From NCBI GenBank assembly GCA_022813625.1, contig JAKLMB010000017.1, positions 310,001 to 374,000 of the forward strand: 64,000 bases of DNA, read 5' to 3'. Made by a program: the position numbers and the translations under genes. Position 1 is the stretch's first letter. Each line of letters starts with the position of its first letter. The DNA is from Aaosphaeria pasadenensis. Its lineage: Eukaryota; Ascomycota; Dothideomycetes; Pleosporales. Below are positions 13,400-24,256 of the stretch, piece by piece. The notes beneath the pieces were generated by a model. It did not search any database, was not told the DNA's origin, and saw only the letters and a list, made by a program, of their open reading frames with translations.

Positions 13400-16183
13400 A
13401 TGGCCGACAATGACAATCAGGCCGAAGCCCGACTACCCTCCATACAAGAACCTCAAGATACAGCTAAGTAGGATGAAACCCTCATATTGTATTTGGTAAG
13501 GAGTCGGTTGGATTCAATAGATACTCACCATGTGTAGTGCCCCCAGCAACGATCAAGATGTATCGAGAAACATGCATCAACATCCGACAAGTACAACTCC
13601 CTTACATGGACATTCTTCTGTCCGTCGACATGATCATGGTGATCAGGATGACGCATTCATCATCGACATGGAACCCGCCACGTCTCCCAAAACCTCCAAA
13701 ATCGAAAAGATTAAGTCCGGCTGGTGTAGAATAAGAAGAAAATCGGTACCAGGATACCCGAGCTCGATACGGAAGCATCCGGTCGCAGAGATCAAACCAG
13801 CGCGGATAGGCCGGGGCATATGGTACGATCAATTGCTCGTTGACCGCTCCCTGCGAACAATGGCTGCTCTCATGACGCTCTTCGCGATTGTGATGCTCAT
13901 TATCGTGGGCGTGAACATGAAGGCGTTCCAACAGCGCGTGAATCGATACTCGTCTTCGATAGGCAGCAATAGTAAGAATTGCAAGCATATCGCGCGTATG
14001 AACACAGCGCTTTTGTTCCTTATCAACGTCGCCGCGACCATGATCCTTGGAATGTCTAACACCTATCAGCAGCTCATCACTTCCCTGAAGATCGACGACC
14101 TAGAGCATATGCTGCAGAAATTCGGCGACTCGCGTGTAGGAACAAATTCCCCTTTAAACATCAATCACAAGGTTCAGGGGAAGAAGCGGTCGTGGGTGGC
14201 TTGGACATTCTTGATTGTGACTTCACTGCCCGTCCACTTCCTCGCCAACTCTCTGATCGGTCCGTCAATCGTCATGCAACCGCCTAGTAATGTTCAATTG
14301 AACGAAATGACAATGAATGGGAACATGCCCAGGCGAGAGGATTTGATCTACTCGGATTCTTTCTTGTGCTGGAGCGCGTTCCGGACAGGCACTGCTCATT
14401 TCGGGAAGAAGGTCATGAACCTTGATACGCCTGGTGACGTTTTTTCTGTAGCTACCCACATTCGCGAGGGCATGGTATGTATTGAAGATATCGATGCCTA
14501 TTATGTTAGTAGAAGTCCTAATGGTTCTATCAGACATACGGCAAGTTCATTATAAATTACCAGAAAGATGTGTGCACAGGCTTTATAGGAACCGCGGTTG
14601 ATGTAGACGCGCTGGAGGAAGTTGAGCATTACAACGACTATCCATTTCTCCGATACGGTGTTGAGTTTCACCCTGAGTGTAATATGTCAGCAGCGGTCTA
14701 TTGCTCTGTCCACGAGCCGAAACCGATAGCGTGCCGCCTGAATGTCCGAATGAATGCAGCGTTCGTGCTTCTGGGTTGCTTGACCTCGAAGGCCATCTAC
14801 ATGATCGCTGTCAATTTGATTGCGAGGGGAAGTGTGAAGCGGCAGCTGTTGACTTACGGAGATGTAATTGTGGCTTCAGCTTCTGATCCAGAGTTGCGCA
14901 TTCAAGGGTGTGTAGTGGCCCCAATGTTGAGGATAAAGGTGCTTTGTAACACGTATGCATGCTAATGTCCGACAGAGAATGTATGGTCAATTCCAATGAC
15001 AGTTTTCGACGCTCGGTCTCACATGCCTGCCACAAACACTGTACTGATAAAGAAGAGTCGAAGACAGGAGACGAACTGAAGCACTGTCAGAGATGCAAGA
15101 AATGGAACTCTGTCAACAACTTCTCGAACCAAATCCAACCAACCGTCGCCACCAAGCTCAAGAAAACCCTCATCTCGAATCTCGGCAATACTGCTCTTAT
15201 TCAGATGTTGCTACTTATGTTCTGCAGTCTTGTGCTTGTCACCGCAAGTATCATTACTGCAGTGCATTTCAGGTCACAATACCAGTCCAACCAATTCATG
15301 TGTGCGACAGATCCCTTGCGGACCGATTGCGAGTTGTCCGGAGTGGATCATTTCTCCAAGTTGTCGGGCGGTTTTGGAGGATTCAACAAGTCAATGGAGA
15401 TATTTGCGTTACCACCCAATGGACTGACCAATGAGCTTATCTCATTCTGCATGTGAGTCGTCGACCGCACCATCAAGTCCACTATATTGCACACTGATAA
15501 CATTGAGATCCAACGGCGCGCAATTCATCTACTCCCTACTGTACCTCATGATGATATACAACATCACGCTCATCTCACAAGAGCGTGATTGGGGCCAACT
15601 CGAACATTTCCGCCACCGCATCCGCTGCACCATCGTCAAGGGTGAGGGCTTTTCGCAAAACTACCTCCTTCAACTCCCCAAGAAGATCCTCTTTCCCGTC
15701 ATGGCCTACAGTGTTTTGACGCACTGGATGCTGGGAGAGGCGCTACAGGCGCAGGAAACGATCTGGTTGGAAGACAGTAAAGGCCCCAACGTTTTAAGCT
15801 CAAGATATAGCATCATGTTTGCTGCGTACCCTTTGTGGTGTGCGACAGCACTGATAATGCTGATGACGGGAGTATGCTGGTGGACGTTTACGTATAAGAG
15901 GGAGGGATTTATTCCGCAGATGTTTGGGAGTATCAGGACGCTTTGTGCAGCGACGACTCAGCTAGACGACTTCACGTCGAACGGTATCATGTGGGGGGAT
16001 TTGGGGATGGGAAGGCAGTTTCGACACGCGGGTCTGTCGTCGGAAGGAGTGGATAGAATTGTTCCTAATGAGCTGTATGCTGGTGGAGAGTCACTTAGAG
16101 AAGAGAATGATTGTGAGGGTTCTAGCAGGGAGGTACATGGTACTGTAAGACGTACAGCGTTTGATAGTCGGCATCCTGATTGA
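13400..16183 (+). CDS. DUF6536-type fungal multi-pass membrane protein
   Basis: Five exons (13400-13467, 13538-14474, 14564-14907, 14976-15452, 15508-16183) give 833 aa. The first intron is optional: an in-frame ATG at 13530 would give 813 aa from four exons. I prefer 13400 because of its A(-3)/G(+4) context and a phase-correct GTAGGA..TGTAG intron. About eight hydrophobic segments are visible. The family's typical blocks are present: a hydrophobic pair including LINVAATMILGMSNTYQQL, then SLPVHFLANS, then ISNGAQFIYSLLYLM, ERDWGQLE, LQLPKKILFPVMAYS and a late AAYPLWC. These proteins are abundant in Pezizomycotina and have no established function. The predicted location is a cellular membrane with a hydrophilic N-terminus. 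Confidence 0.88.
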
Positions 16184-16320
16184 TGCAGGGAGAATATCAA
16201 TCAGAAAAGGATAATGGATAATAAAGAACCATATTGTTGAACAGAAGGATATGCTCCTAAGTCCAGGCCAGCAGACATTGCTGCAAATGTCAAAGAAGCT
16301 CCGTGACTTTCGACCAGAGA

Positions 16321-16739
16321 CACTGCAGACGACGAAACCTCCACGGCCCATGCTTTGGTAGCCTGGGAACAGGTCACTGACACTTCACAACTTCATTCCT
16401 GCAGCCTATCAGATTTGCTGGGGTATTATTCACTTCGTCCTTTGGGCTTGAGGAGTCATAACACTGCAAAGCCAAATCGGTAGTACCGAAAACATGACAA
16501 CGAAAGGAATGGTTGCAATTGAGAAATTGAAAACTTAGTCCACTGGCCTCAGCCGGAGATACTGTCGGCAACGAAACCTCTCCAACGCATAAACGTTCTG
16601 TCAGCCTAGGCACAATTGCTTCATAACAACATTCCTGCAGACTATCAGATTTGCCGGGGCATTGTTCATTCGGTCCTTCGGACTTGGGGAGTCATTATGC
16701 GATTTTTTGAAGCTAACTTTGTGGTACCGAAAACATGAT
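16321..16739. repeat. Diverged tandem direct duplication (about 180-bp units, ~239-bp period)
   Basis: Unit A (about 16321-16498) and unit B (about 16560-16739) align in the same orientation. Shared anchors are CGAAACCT (16333 and 16572), ATTCCTGCAG (16395 and 16631), ATCAGATTTGC and ACCGAAAACATGA. The differences in the best-aligned 60 bp are mostly C/T or G/A transitions. On the minus strand both copies can be read as related peptides (SSSPKDEVNNTPANLIGCRN against SPSPKDRMNNAPANLIVCRN). A frameshifting length difference of 5 nt and stops interrupt them, so this looks like a decayed coding repeat. Confidence 0.7.
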
Positions 16740-18968
16740 GACTCGTGGCCCCGAATACAGTCAAGTGAAGCATAGTTGCATCCTAACTATGAAAGCCATG
16801 ATAACGGCAAACTCGTTGTCATATCACTTACCAACAGAAGTCACTTATCTCACTAACCTGTCAGACTAGTATAACATTTGCAATTACAATTTCCATACAA
16901 AGTCGCCTTCCTCCGTCGCCTTTCGGCAATAACGTTAAAGAGTCAGTCACTATGAAGTTTTGGCAGATGATGTAACGGCTCTGATTGGCTGTTCGAGTTC
17001 CCCGACGGAGAACGCATAACGACAGCAGGCGGGAAACGCGATGTGTGTGTGGATATGTTTATTGGGGATGTTTCCGACGACAATGATGGTCGTGCAGACA
17101 TTATATTGAATTTGGTAAGATTTGAGCGCTCGTATCTGACCTGATCTGCAATTCTATGCGATGTGGAGGGAATCTCTTCGGCGCAATAAGTCTTACTTTT
17201 GTCTGGGGGAAATGTTTCCGGGGTTTGACACCCTCATAGAAAATCGAGAAAGCGAGCATACGTGGAATTATAATGTCAATATCACCATTCGGAGTACTCT
17301 ACGGAGTGTCAAGCATTTCTGCGGAGTACAAGCCTGGAGAAACCCAGCCATCGGAGCAGCATTCGCAAATAGGGAATCACAATCGCAGTCAGTTCTACGC
17401 CGGAAAAGGCGCCGGACTAATATAACCGACGCCTTGACATTGGATCCATCCTTTGAGCTATCTCCTAAAAAAACCCAACTGGACCACGCCCTTCGCAAAC
17501 TTGACGCAGGTAGCCTTGCGCCCTACCAAAAAGTACGAGTACACACGAAAGGAAATCACATGCGAACAGTCAGCAACCCTTTTGGGCGCTGAGCGAAGCG
17601 ATATCGCAGCACAACGCAGCAGCGCGTACCTAACCATAGGCCATGTGGTGGATGGCTGCATTCGTCACAGCTTCGCCTATTGGCACCCTTTTTGATAGGA
17701 AATTTCGAGAACAATGATTCCATCTATTTTCATCCCGAGCGAAACGTGGTCAAGGGCAATGATGAACTATGGTACCCACACCCATGTGGGTGGAACCCCA
17801 GCTACAAAATTTTCCCACTGGGGTCCGTCTGGAGACGTCGAAGATTCAGAACCAACATCGCAACACCATTCACAGGACAATCGAGATGAGCTTGGAGCGG
17901 ATGTCTGCTCTGCCGTCTATCGAAGATCCACTTTCAAGTGCGCCTCGATATTGGAAAGGAAATATTCAACTTACACGGCGTAGCGAGATGGAGGAGAAAA
18001 TTTCAGAAACAGATGGTGACATTAGGAATCCACATGGCGGCGTGGGAGAGCGTGTATACTTAACGTACAGGTACTCATTCATCCTCGACTTACCATACAC
18101 GATTGAGGTCAAGATTAGCTTGGGACCGCCAAGACGGACGCGAAATCGTGTGATGGCTCTGGAATGTCTAGATCGCCGAGATGTGGGCACGTTGAGACAC
18201 GCAGGGCGCGTCGCCGTGTATTCTTAACGTACACTGTCGAAAACGTGCCCCCTTGGAATATAGCGGGTCCGATTGAGCCTCAACTTACCATAAGGGTTCT
18301 GCGGCAATTGGGAAAATAGAAGGCAAGAAAACAGGTTCGCGCGGACAATTGAACTAAGCAAAGAGGATGCAGGCTACGACGAGACAATGGCGTATTCCTT
18401 TCTCGTCGTTCTCCGGGAAACCTTGATTCTCTCGGTTCGAATCGAGGTAACTATGCGAGTGAGTACTGTACTGAGGCATAGCTGAAGTACCTGTCATTCA
18501 TCCATCAATAATGTTCAAGTAGGAGTCATGGAAGTTAGTTCACTTGTTAGTTATTCTGATTTCTCAGCGACGAAATGGCAGAACAAAGCGAAGTTGGGAA
18601 CAGCTTTTGGTTTAGCGGTGAAGGAAGCCGTCTTCATGATTGGTCAGATGAGGGAGTATATGGGCGGTACATTCTGACATCTCACGCCCTGCGCTCATCA
18701 TCAGTCTTGTCATTTCCCGACCGAGTGGGGTTATGGCATTGGCATTGGCATGAGTGGCATACACTGTACTATGGAATGACAGGCCCCTGGGTATTCACCA
18801 TCCAGTCCAAGTACTCCGTTAACTGTTTAGACACCCCCATTCAAGCATAGTCCCCATCCCACCTCGATCGGTATGGGATGGATCAACAATGGCCTACCCT
18901 CCTCCACAGGCGGGAACTAGCATTCACACACCCAAACTTACGACGTGCATTCGTCGTCCACATGCACC

Positions 18969-18995
18969 TCCTGTAGCTCCTGTAGCTCCTGTAGC
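18969..18995. repeat. Short tandem repeat, 9-nt unit x3
   Basis: Three exact copies of TCCTGTAGC follow each other in the upstream region of the arrestin-like gene, about 380 bp before its start codon. No function is evident. Confidence 0.8.
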
Positions 18996-19377
18996 TCAGT
19001 TGCAGGCTGTAGTTATGCAGTCCTGCACCTCCTCTCATGCCGCCCTCCACCACCAACTACTGAGACTAGGATCTCCTTCATGGAGGGGATGACTCAAATC
19101 CATCTTTTGCATCATCTGCTCCCGGCCATCTGTTTCTTGTCTATATAGCTAATCTACTCCCCACATTCCAGGCACCCTTTATTCTACATCTCAGACCTAC
19201 TTTAGACAACACCTGGGCCCTGATCCATACTTTGTCTCTCCAGACTGACGGGTCTCTCCTTTCTCCGCATTCATTCATCACCTCGCCACCCCACTGTTGT
19301 TATCATAACACAAGCTCTCTTTGTCCCCTACTCTACCCTCAGCTTCGCCAGCGTTAAAGGCGCAATCCGCTGTCATC

Positions 19378-21093
19378 ATGCCCTCACCCTCTAGTGCGTC
19401 CATGTCCTCGCACTACAATTCCATGCAGGTGTTTGGTACCCAGATCAGTCACAAGCTCGCTACCGTCAGCAACTATGGCAAACCTAGGGTTGATATCATC
19501 CTGAACAACAGCCATGGCACCCACGGCGAGTATGTCACGAGCTACTCGACCATGGACACCATTGAGGGGACCGTCTCCATCAAGGCAGATAAGGATACCC
19601 GTTTTGAGGAGCTTGAGATATCTTTCATAGGTAAGTTGGCATATACCGATAAACTACTTGTTTGCGTCCTTGCATATGCATAGGTAACATGCACTAACAC
19701 CTTTCCAGGCCACAGCACAGCATTCGTCGACAGACTGACAGCAACACCCTCCGTGACCGGTCGCACTGAAGCAACCCACCGCTTCCTGACCCTCAAGCAG
19801 CCCATCGACGAAGCAGATCTACCATGTCCACGCAAACTCATTGCCGGAAAGACATACGAGTTCCCATTCGCCTTCACTGTTCCGCAGCATCTTCTTCCTC
19901 GAGCATGCGAACATCAAGTATCCAACGACCACGTCCGCGCCAGCCACTTGATGCTCCCACCCAGCATGGGAGACCCAGATCTCGCTGGTTTCGGCGGCTC
20001 ACTGCTCGATGACCTTGCCCCTGACATGGCGAGAGTCACCTATTCCGTCAAGGCGCGCCTCACCCACCTCCGAGAAGCAGACAACACCATCTCGACCCTC
20101 GTCTCCAAGATGAAAAAGGTCCGCGTCAAGCCCGTCTACGAAGAGCAACCTCCCCTCAACATTCACAGCTCCGACTCCCAGTACCGCCTGCGCGAGGAAA
20201 AGAAGATCAAGAAAGGCCTCTTCAAAGGCAAACTCGGCACTCTCGTCGCTGAATGCGCACAACCGCGTGCCCTCGTCATCCCAGGGGCCCGAACCGTGTG
20301 CGAGAAGCCCATCAGCACTGTCGCGAAGCTGCACCTGCGATTTGACCCAGCCGACGAAGACGCAACAGCAGCACCCCCTCGCCTTGGATCCGTCACTTCG
20401 AAGCTCAAGGTCCAGACGTACTACGCCTCCGCGCCGCGGCGCACTTTCCCGTCACGCGACACCATCGGCTTCGACCTCACGCAAGGCGTTTACGTTGCCA
20501 ATGTCCCCCTCTCTACCCTCTGCATCGGCTCCGCGCAATGGAAAAAGCAATCTTCATCCGCCAACCCGCCGTCCCCCACCAACGCTCTTGACCGCCGCGA
20601 CTCCGACGACTCAGGGATATCCGACTGCTCGGCCCTCAGCAGCACCTCTTCTCATAACAAGGCATCCGACATCCCACAACCCAGCAAATCCTACCGCGGC
20701 GGCTCCTTCTACACCGCAACCATCATCGTGCCCCTCACGTGCCCAGACAACAAAAACCTCCTCCCGACTTTCCACGGCTGCATCATCTCCCGCGTCTACG
20801 CGCTCTCGCTGCACATCTCGGCCTCCAATGCATCGGCTCTGCATCTCAAGGTGCCGATACAGGTCGCAGCCGAGGGGAGCGATACCGGGAATGCGAATGC
20901 GATGGCCAGGAGCGTCGAGGATGCGTCGGCGAGGGACGTGGATCATATGTTTGTGCCGAGGAGGGTGGCGCCCCCGTCGATGCAGACGACGAGGACGAAC
21001 AGTGTCGCTACTACTGATGTGGGCGAGGATTTGCCGCCGCAGTATGGGGAGTTTGCGAGTGGGTTTGGGGCGAGGGCTATGGTTGTGGCGTGA
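19378..21093 (+). CDS. Arrestin-like (alpha-arrestin) N-terminal domain protein
   Basis: Two exons (19378-19630 and 19709-21093) joined across a 78-nt intron with a consensus GCACTAACAC branch region give 545 aa. The beginning (GKPRVDIILNNSHGTHGEYVTSYSTMDTIEG... in outline) has the arrestin-N pattern of a beta-sandwich ligand with a VSIKADKDTRFEELEISFIG strand pair. Next come PCPRKLIAGKTYEFPFAFTVPQ and, later, YSVKARL, typical of fungal arrestin-like proteins. Fungal alpha-arrestins act as adaptors linking plasma-membrane transporters to the Rsp5/HulA ubiquitin ligase. A PPQYGEF sequence near the C-terminus is a PPxY-type candidate WW-binding site, which supports that role by inference. The C-terminal half is Ser/Pro-rich. 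Confidence 0.9.
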
Positions 21094-21580
21094 GTGAGTG
21101 TCTGATGATTAGTTGGTTTTCTGTTTTGATACCCTCTTCTTTTACGCTTCAGACGCTACAAAAGGTTATTGCTGGGATTTTCTGTCCGCGGGTTTGTTTC
21201 TTTTGGGTTTTTCCTAGTATACAAAATTGTTCTCGACGTTTGTCATTTTGGGAGGATTTCTTTCACGACATGTTCTTGTTCAAAGTCTGCTTTCGTAACT
21301 TAGTTTCTGGTCATGTCTTGCATTTCATTTTCGATATCAAAGGATCTTTCATCAGCCTGATACCCCCATTTACACATACATACATAAGTTGTACATAACA
21401 ACGGGAAACATGTATGATAAAAACCATTTCAACACCTATCTTATCGTATCCATTGGCTTCGTATCATTTACATAACTAACAGCAAAATAATACAAAACAA
21501 TCACTGCTACATACATTTCAACCTTGACTCAAAAAGAGACCAGTGACCATCAATCATAAGGTAGTTATGAAGCTGAATGA
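21094..21580. other. Convergent intergenic spacer
   Basis: This 487-bp A/T-richer spacer lies between the 3' ends of the arrestin-like gene (+) and the WG-repeat gene (-). It should hold both 3' untranslated regions and polyadenylation signals. I see nothing else in it. Confidence 0.6.
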
Positions 21581-24256
21581 TCACACCAAATTCTCAACGA
21601 CGATCCAAACCCCCTCGCCACAATCCCTCTCCCCCTCTCTCTCCTTCCCCTTCCCCTTCCCCTTCCTCTTCTTCTCCATGGCCTTAAGCTCCCTCTTCAC
21701 CTCCCTCCGCTTCTTCTTGATCTCCTTCTTCTGCGCCTTATACGCCCCCCATGCCTCCCTCTTCGCCGCCTTAGCGTCCACTTTCTTCTCCTTTGACTTC
21801 AGAGCCTGATCTCGGATCTCCTTCTTGACGATGCGGTACTTCTTCTTCGCAGATTTGGACTGCTTCCTGAGTTCCTTCAACTTGGCGCGGCGGTCCTTCT
21901 TCGCAGCGTATGAGCGGCGCTCGGCGTCAGTGGCGGAAGCTCTGGACGGGAGTTCGTCGTCGGAATCGTCTTCCGAGTCGGAGTCGTCCGAGGACAGGGA
22001 GGAGATGGAAGAAGTGTCCGAGTCTGAGTCTGAGTCGGCGTCAAATTCGAGGCTTGTCTTGGATTTGTCGGTTGTTGGCAGTGCGTCGTTGTTCTTGTCT
22101 TCGACAATGGGCGTCTTTTCCTCTGTGACTGTCCTGCTGGCGGGGATGGTAGACCCCACGTTCGCTGTCTGCACGATGCGATGGACGCCATTTTCCTGAC
22201 CGGCACCGTCACCACTAACAGTCGTCTCGACTCCTCCCTGTTGGTTCACGACTGTCGTCGTCGTCGTAGCGTTCGCGCCGTTCCCAGTACTGACGGACAC
22301 CCTCGATGTTGACGGCTCGACGCCGGCATTCATATTCCTGGTGAACGCCTGCGCCTGCCTCTCGACATCCGCGCCCCATGCTTCGGCCCTCTTGCCGAAC
22401 TGCTCTCCCCAGCCGCCCATCCTCTTGCCGAATTCCTCGCCCCATTTTCCAATGCTGGCGCCCCAGGCTGCCATGTCGTTGTTCGCTGAGGAAGACGGCC
22501 CTGGTGCCCAGCCTGGTGTCCAGCCTGGTGTCCAAGGTGGGCCATGGTGCTGGCGATGCGGTGGGAAGGGTACGGGGGGCCAGCCTGGTCCGTGGTGTGG
22601 GCCATGGTGAGGGTGGTGATGTCGGGGGCCCCAGAATCCGCCTGGAGGCCCTTGCCAGCCACCCCTACCACCGCGATGCCAGCTTCCAAATGGCGGTGGT
22701 GGCGGCGGTGGTTGTGGAACACCTGGGACGGGAGGAACAGGGGGGACAAATGGAAATGCGCCTGGAATTCGTTGAGATTGCGGATGAGGTTGTTGCTCTG
22801 GGGGAAGGGAATGCGGTGGATCTGAGGGCTCTTCGTGGTGCTCGGCGGACCTGACTTTCTCGTTGGCGTTGTCAATGTTCGCGTCGTGGTACTGGGGTAC
22901 GGATTGAGAACTGGAATATGAAGAGCGTTCCCGATTCCGTAGATTTAGGCCCATCTCCCTCAGATAAACGGCCTGTGTGCTAGGTTCCGGCACATTGGTC
23001 TCTATAGCTTCAACGTACGGATACAAAGCTCCAGCACGCAGAGGCGCAGCGGTGCTACTATCATTTGCACTCGCAATGACTGCTGCTCGTTGGCCCCTAT
23101 CCTCGGGGATATTGAGCGTAGAGACGAGCGATGATAGCGGTCTAAGGGATACGCGGAGACCTCTCGGGGCGAAGAAGGCTTCATTTGCCGCTTGAATGTA
23201 GTCGTGTACGATGGATGATGATCCTCGTTCATCCTGGTCTAGTGCCACGAGTGGCGACTCTATCAGTTGCTGTAGTGTGCTGCCTGAAGCGAGGCAGAGT
23301 GCGTTCAGCCCGTCGAGGAACTCTGCAAATTCGGATGGACGAATGTCGTGTGCGTGCAGTGCCTTTGAGTATGCACGGAGGAATTGGACGGGTTCTGAGG
23401 TGCTGCTGCTGCTACCATCGTTTGCAGAGTTGATGGCTTCCGTGGATCTGGCTTCTGGCCATTGTCCAGGGATTTGGTGGGAATTCTGACGTCGACAACG
23501 ATTTGACCGGCTGTTCCTTCGTTCTTCACGTCGGGCACGACGGGCGGCTTTTCCTGAATTCTGGCATTCGGCGGAGCGAGAGGTGCTGGGGATATCATTG
23601 ACATGTGGAATGGCGACGCAGCGAGTGAGTCGTGGAGCGTATTGAGCATCTGAAGCTGGTTCATGTTTCGTAAACTCCAGTGCCCTCATAAGTAGAGCAG
23701 AAGTCGGATCTGTTGGAGCTGGTGCAGCACCAGGAATGAAAGGCGGTGGTGTAGTAGGATTGGCGCTGGACTGCACTCTACCCACTGGAATCTGACTGTT
23801 GTCGCTCGCGACTTGCTGAACCGGTATCGACATTCCAAGGCCATCAGCGTTTCTCCTGTTCTCTGGCTCAAACTCATACGCATTTGGTTCCTGGAGGATG
23901 GATGAATGCGATCGATGTGGCGATATGCTAGGTTGCTGCTGCGTATTCCGGTCATCGCCGATGACCATGCGATGGACTTCCAAGTTGTTTGGATCTACAG
24001 GAGGAATACCAGCTCGTGCATCTCGAAGCGCCTCCTGTTGCGCTTCGTCATAAGACGGTGGCAAGTCGTCGTACTGTGGGCCTCCGGGACTGTGTATGGG
24101 CGTTGGCTCAAATTCGTCGAACTCGGGATCAGAATCAGCGCCATCTGGGAAAGTCGTAGAGCGTGGTGTGAAGGGGCGCGAGCTGTTGGCGCTCGCATTT
24201 GAGGAGCCTGGCGGAGGTTGCACAGTGAGGTTGGGATTGCTGGCTCTATTCGCCAT
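21581..24256 (-). CDS. Conserved fungal protein with proline-rich, WG-repeat and lysine-rich parts; unknown function
   Basis: A single exon gives 891 aa. The N-terminal third is acidic and disordered, with a PPSYDEA motif that could bind WW domains. In the middle, FLRAYSKALHAHDIRPSEF and YIQAANEAFFAPRGLRVSL resemble a widespread but uncharacterised fungal family (recognised from general pattern only). A Pro/Gly/His-rich linker follows. Next is a run of about 11-residue units beginning WG (WGASIGK, WGEEFGKRMGG, WGEQFGKRAEA, WGADVERQAQA), likely an amphipathic helix. The C-terminus is an acidic Ser/Asp tract and then a long Lys/Arg/Glu helix. No enzyme motif is visible. Frame choice around 23450-23650 was checked: the main frame keeps the family block, whereas another open frame there does not connect to it. 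Confidence 0.85.
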   Translation of the reverse strand: MANRASNPNLTVQPPPGSSNASANSSRPFTPRSTTFPDGADSDPEFDEFEPTPIHSPGGPQYDDLPPSYDEAQQEALRDARAGIPPVDPNNLEVHRMVIGDDRNTQQQPSISPHRSHSSILQEPNAYEFEPENRRNADGLGMSIPVQQVASDNSQIPVGRVQSSANPTTPPPFIPGAAPAPTDPTSALLMRALEFTKHEPASDAQYAPRLTRCVAIPHVNDIPSTSRSAECQNSGKAARRARREERRNSRSNRCRRQNSHQIPGQWPEARSTEAINSANDGSSSSTSEPVQFLRAYSKALHAHDIRPSEFAEFLDGLNALCLASGSTLQQLIESPLVALDQDERGSSSIVHDYIQAANEAFFAPRGLRVSLRPLSSLVSTLNIPEDRGQRAAVIASANDSSTAAPLRAGALYPYVEAIETNVPEPSTQAVYLREMGLNLRNRERSSYSSSQSVPQYHDANIDNANEKVRSAEHHEEPSDPPHSLPPEQQPHPQSQRIPGAFPFVPPVPPVPGVPQPPPPPPPFGSWHRGGRGGWQGPPGGFWGPRHHHPHHGPHHGPGWPPVPFPPHRQHHGPPWTPGWTPGWAPGPSSSANNDMAAWGASIGKWGEEFGKRMGGWGEQFGKRAEAWGADVERQAQAFTRNMNAGVEPSTSRVSVSTGNGANATTTTTVVNQQGGVETTVSGDGAGQENGVHRIVQTANVGSTIPASRTVTEEKTPIVEDKNNDALPTTDKSKTSLEFDADSDSDSDTSSISSLSSDDSDSEDDSDDELPSRASATDAERRSYAAKKDRRAKLKELRKQSKSAKKKYRIVKKEIRDQALKSKEKKVDAKAAKREAWGAYKAQKKEIKKKRREVKRELKAMEKKRKGKGKGKEREGERDCGEGVWIVVENLV

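Larger units (their letters stand above)
16184..19377. other. Gene-poor region with degraded duplications
   Basis: No confident gene lies in this 3.2-kb stretch. It holds the tandem duplication at 16321-16739, short repeated words near 18051 and 18215, and a 9-nt repeat at 18969-18995. Open frames at 17161-17592 (+) and 17769-18227 (+) have no recognisable domain and no supporting splice structure. The last few hundred bases are the C/T-rich promoter and leader of the arrestin-like gene. Confidence 0.5.

Noticed and set aside
17161..18227. Frames of 143 and 152 codons (+)
   Set aside because: No recognisable domain, no credible splice joins; they lie in a region of degraded repeats.
18421..18460. 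GGTTCGAATC, an exact tRNA B-box-like word
   Set aside because: The flanking bases do not form a five-pair T stem and no A box, anticodon arm or acceptor stem can be drawn around it.
23305..23664. Alternative open frame inside the WG-repeat gene suggesting a frameshift
   Set aside because: The main frame stays open through the region and keeps family-like blocks on both sides, so no frameshift is needed.
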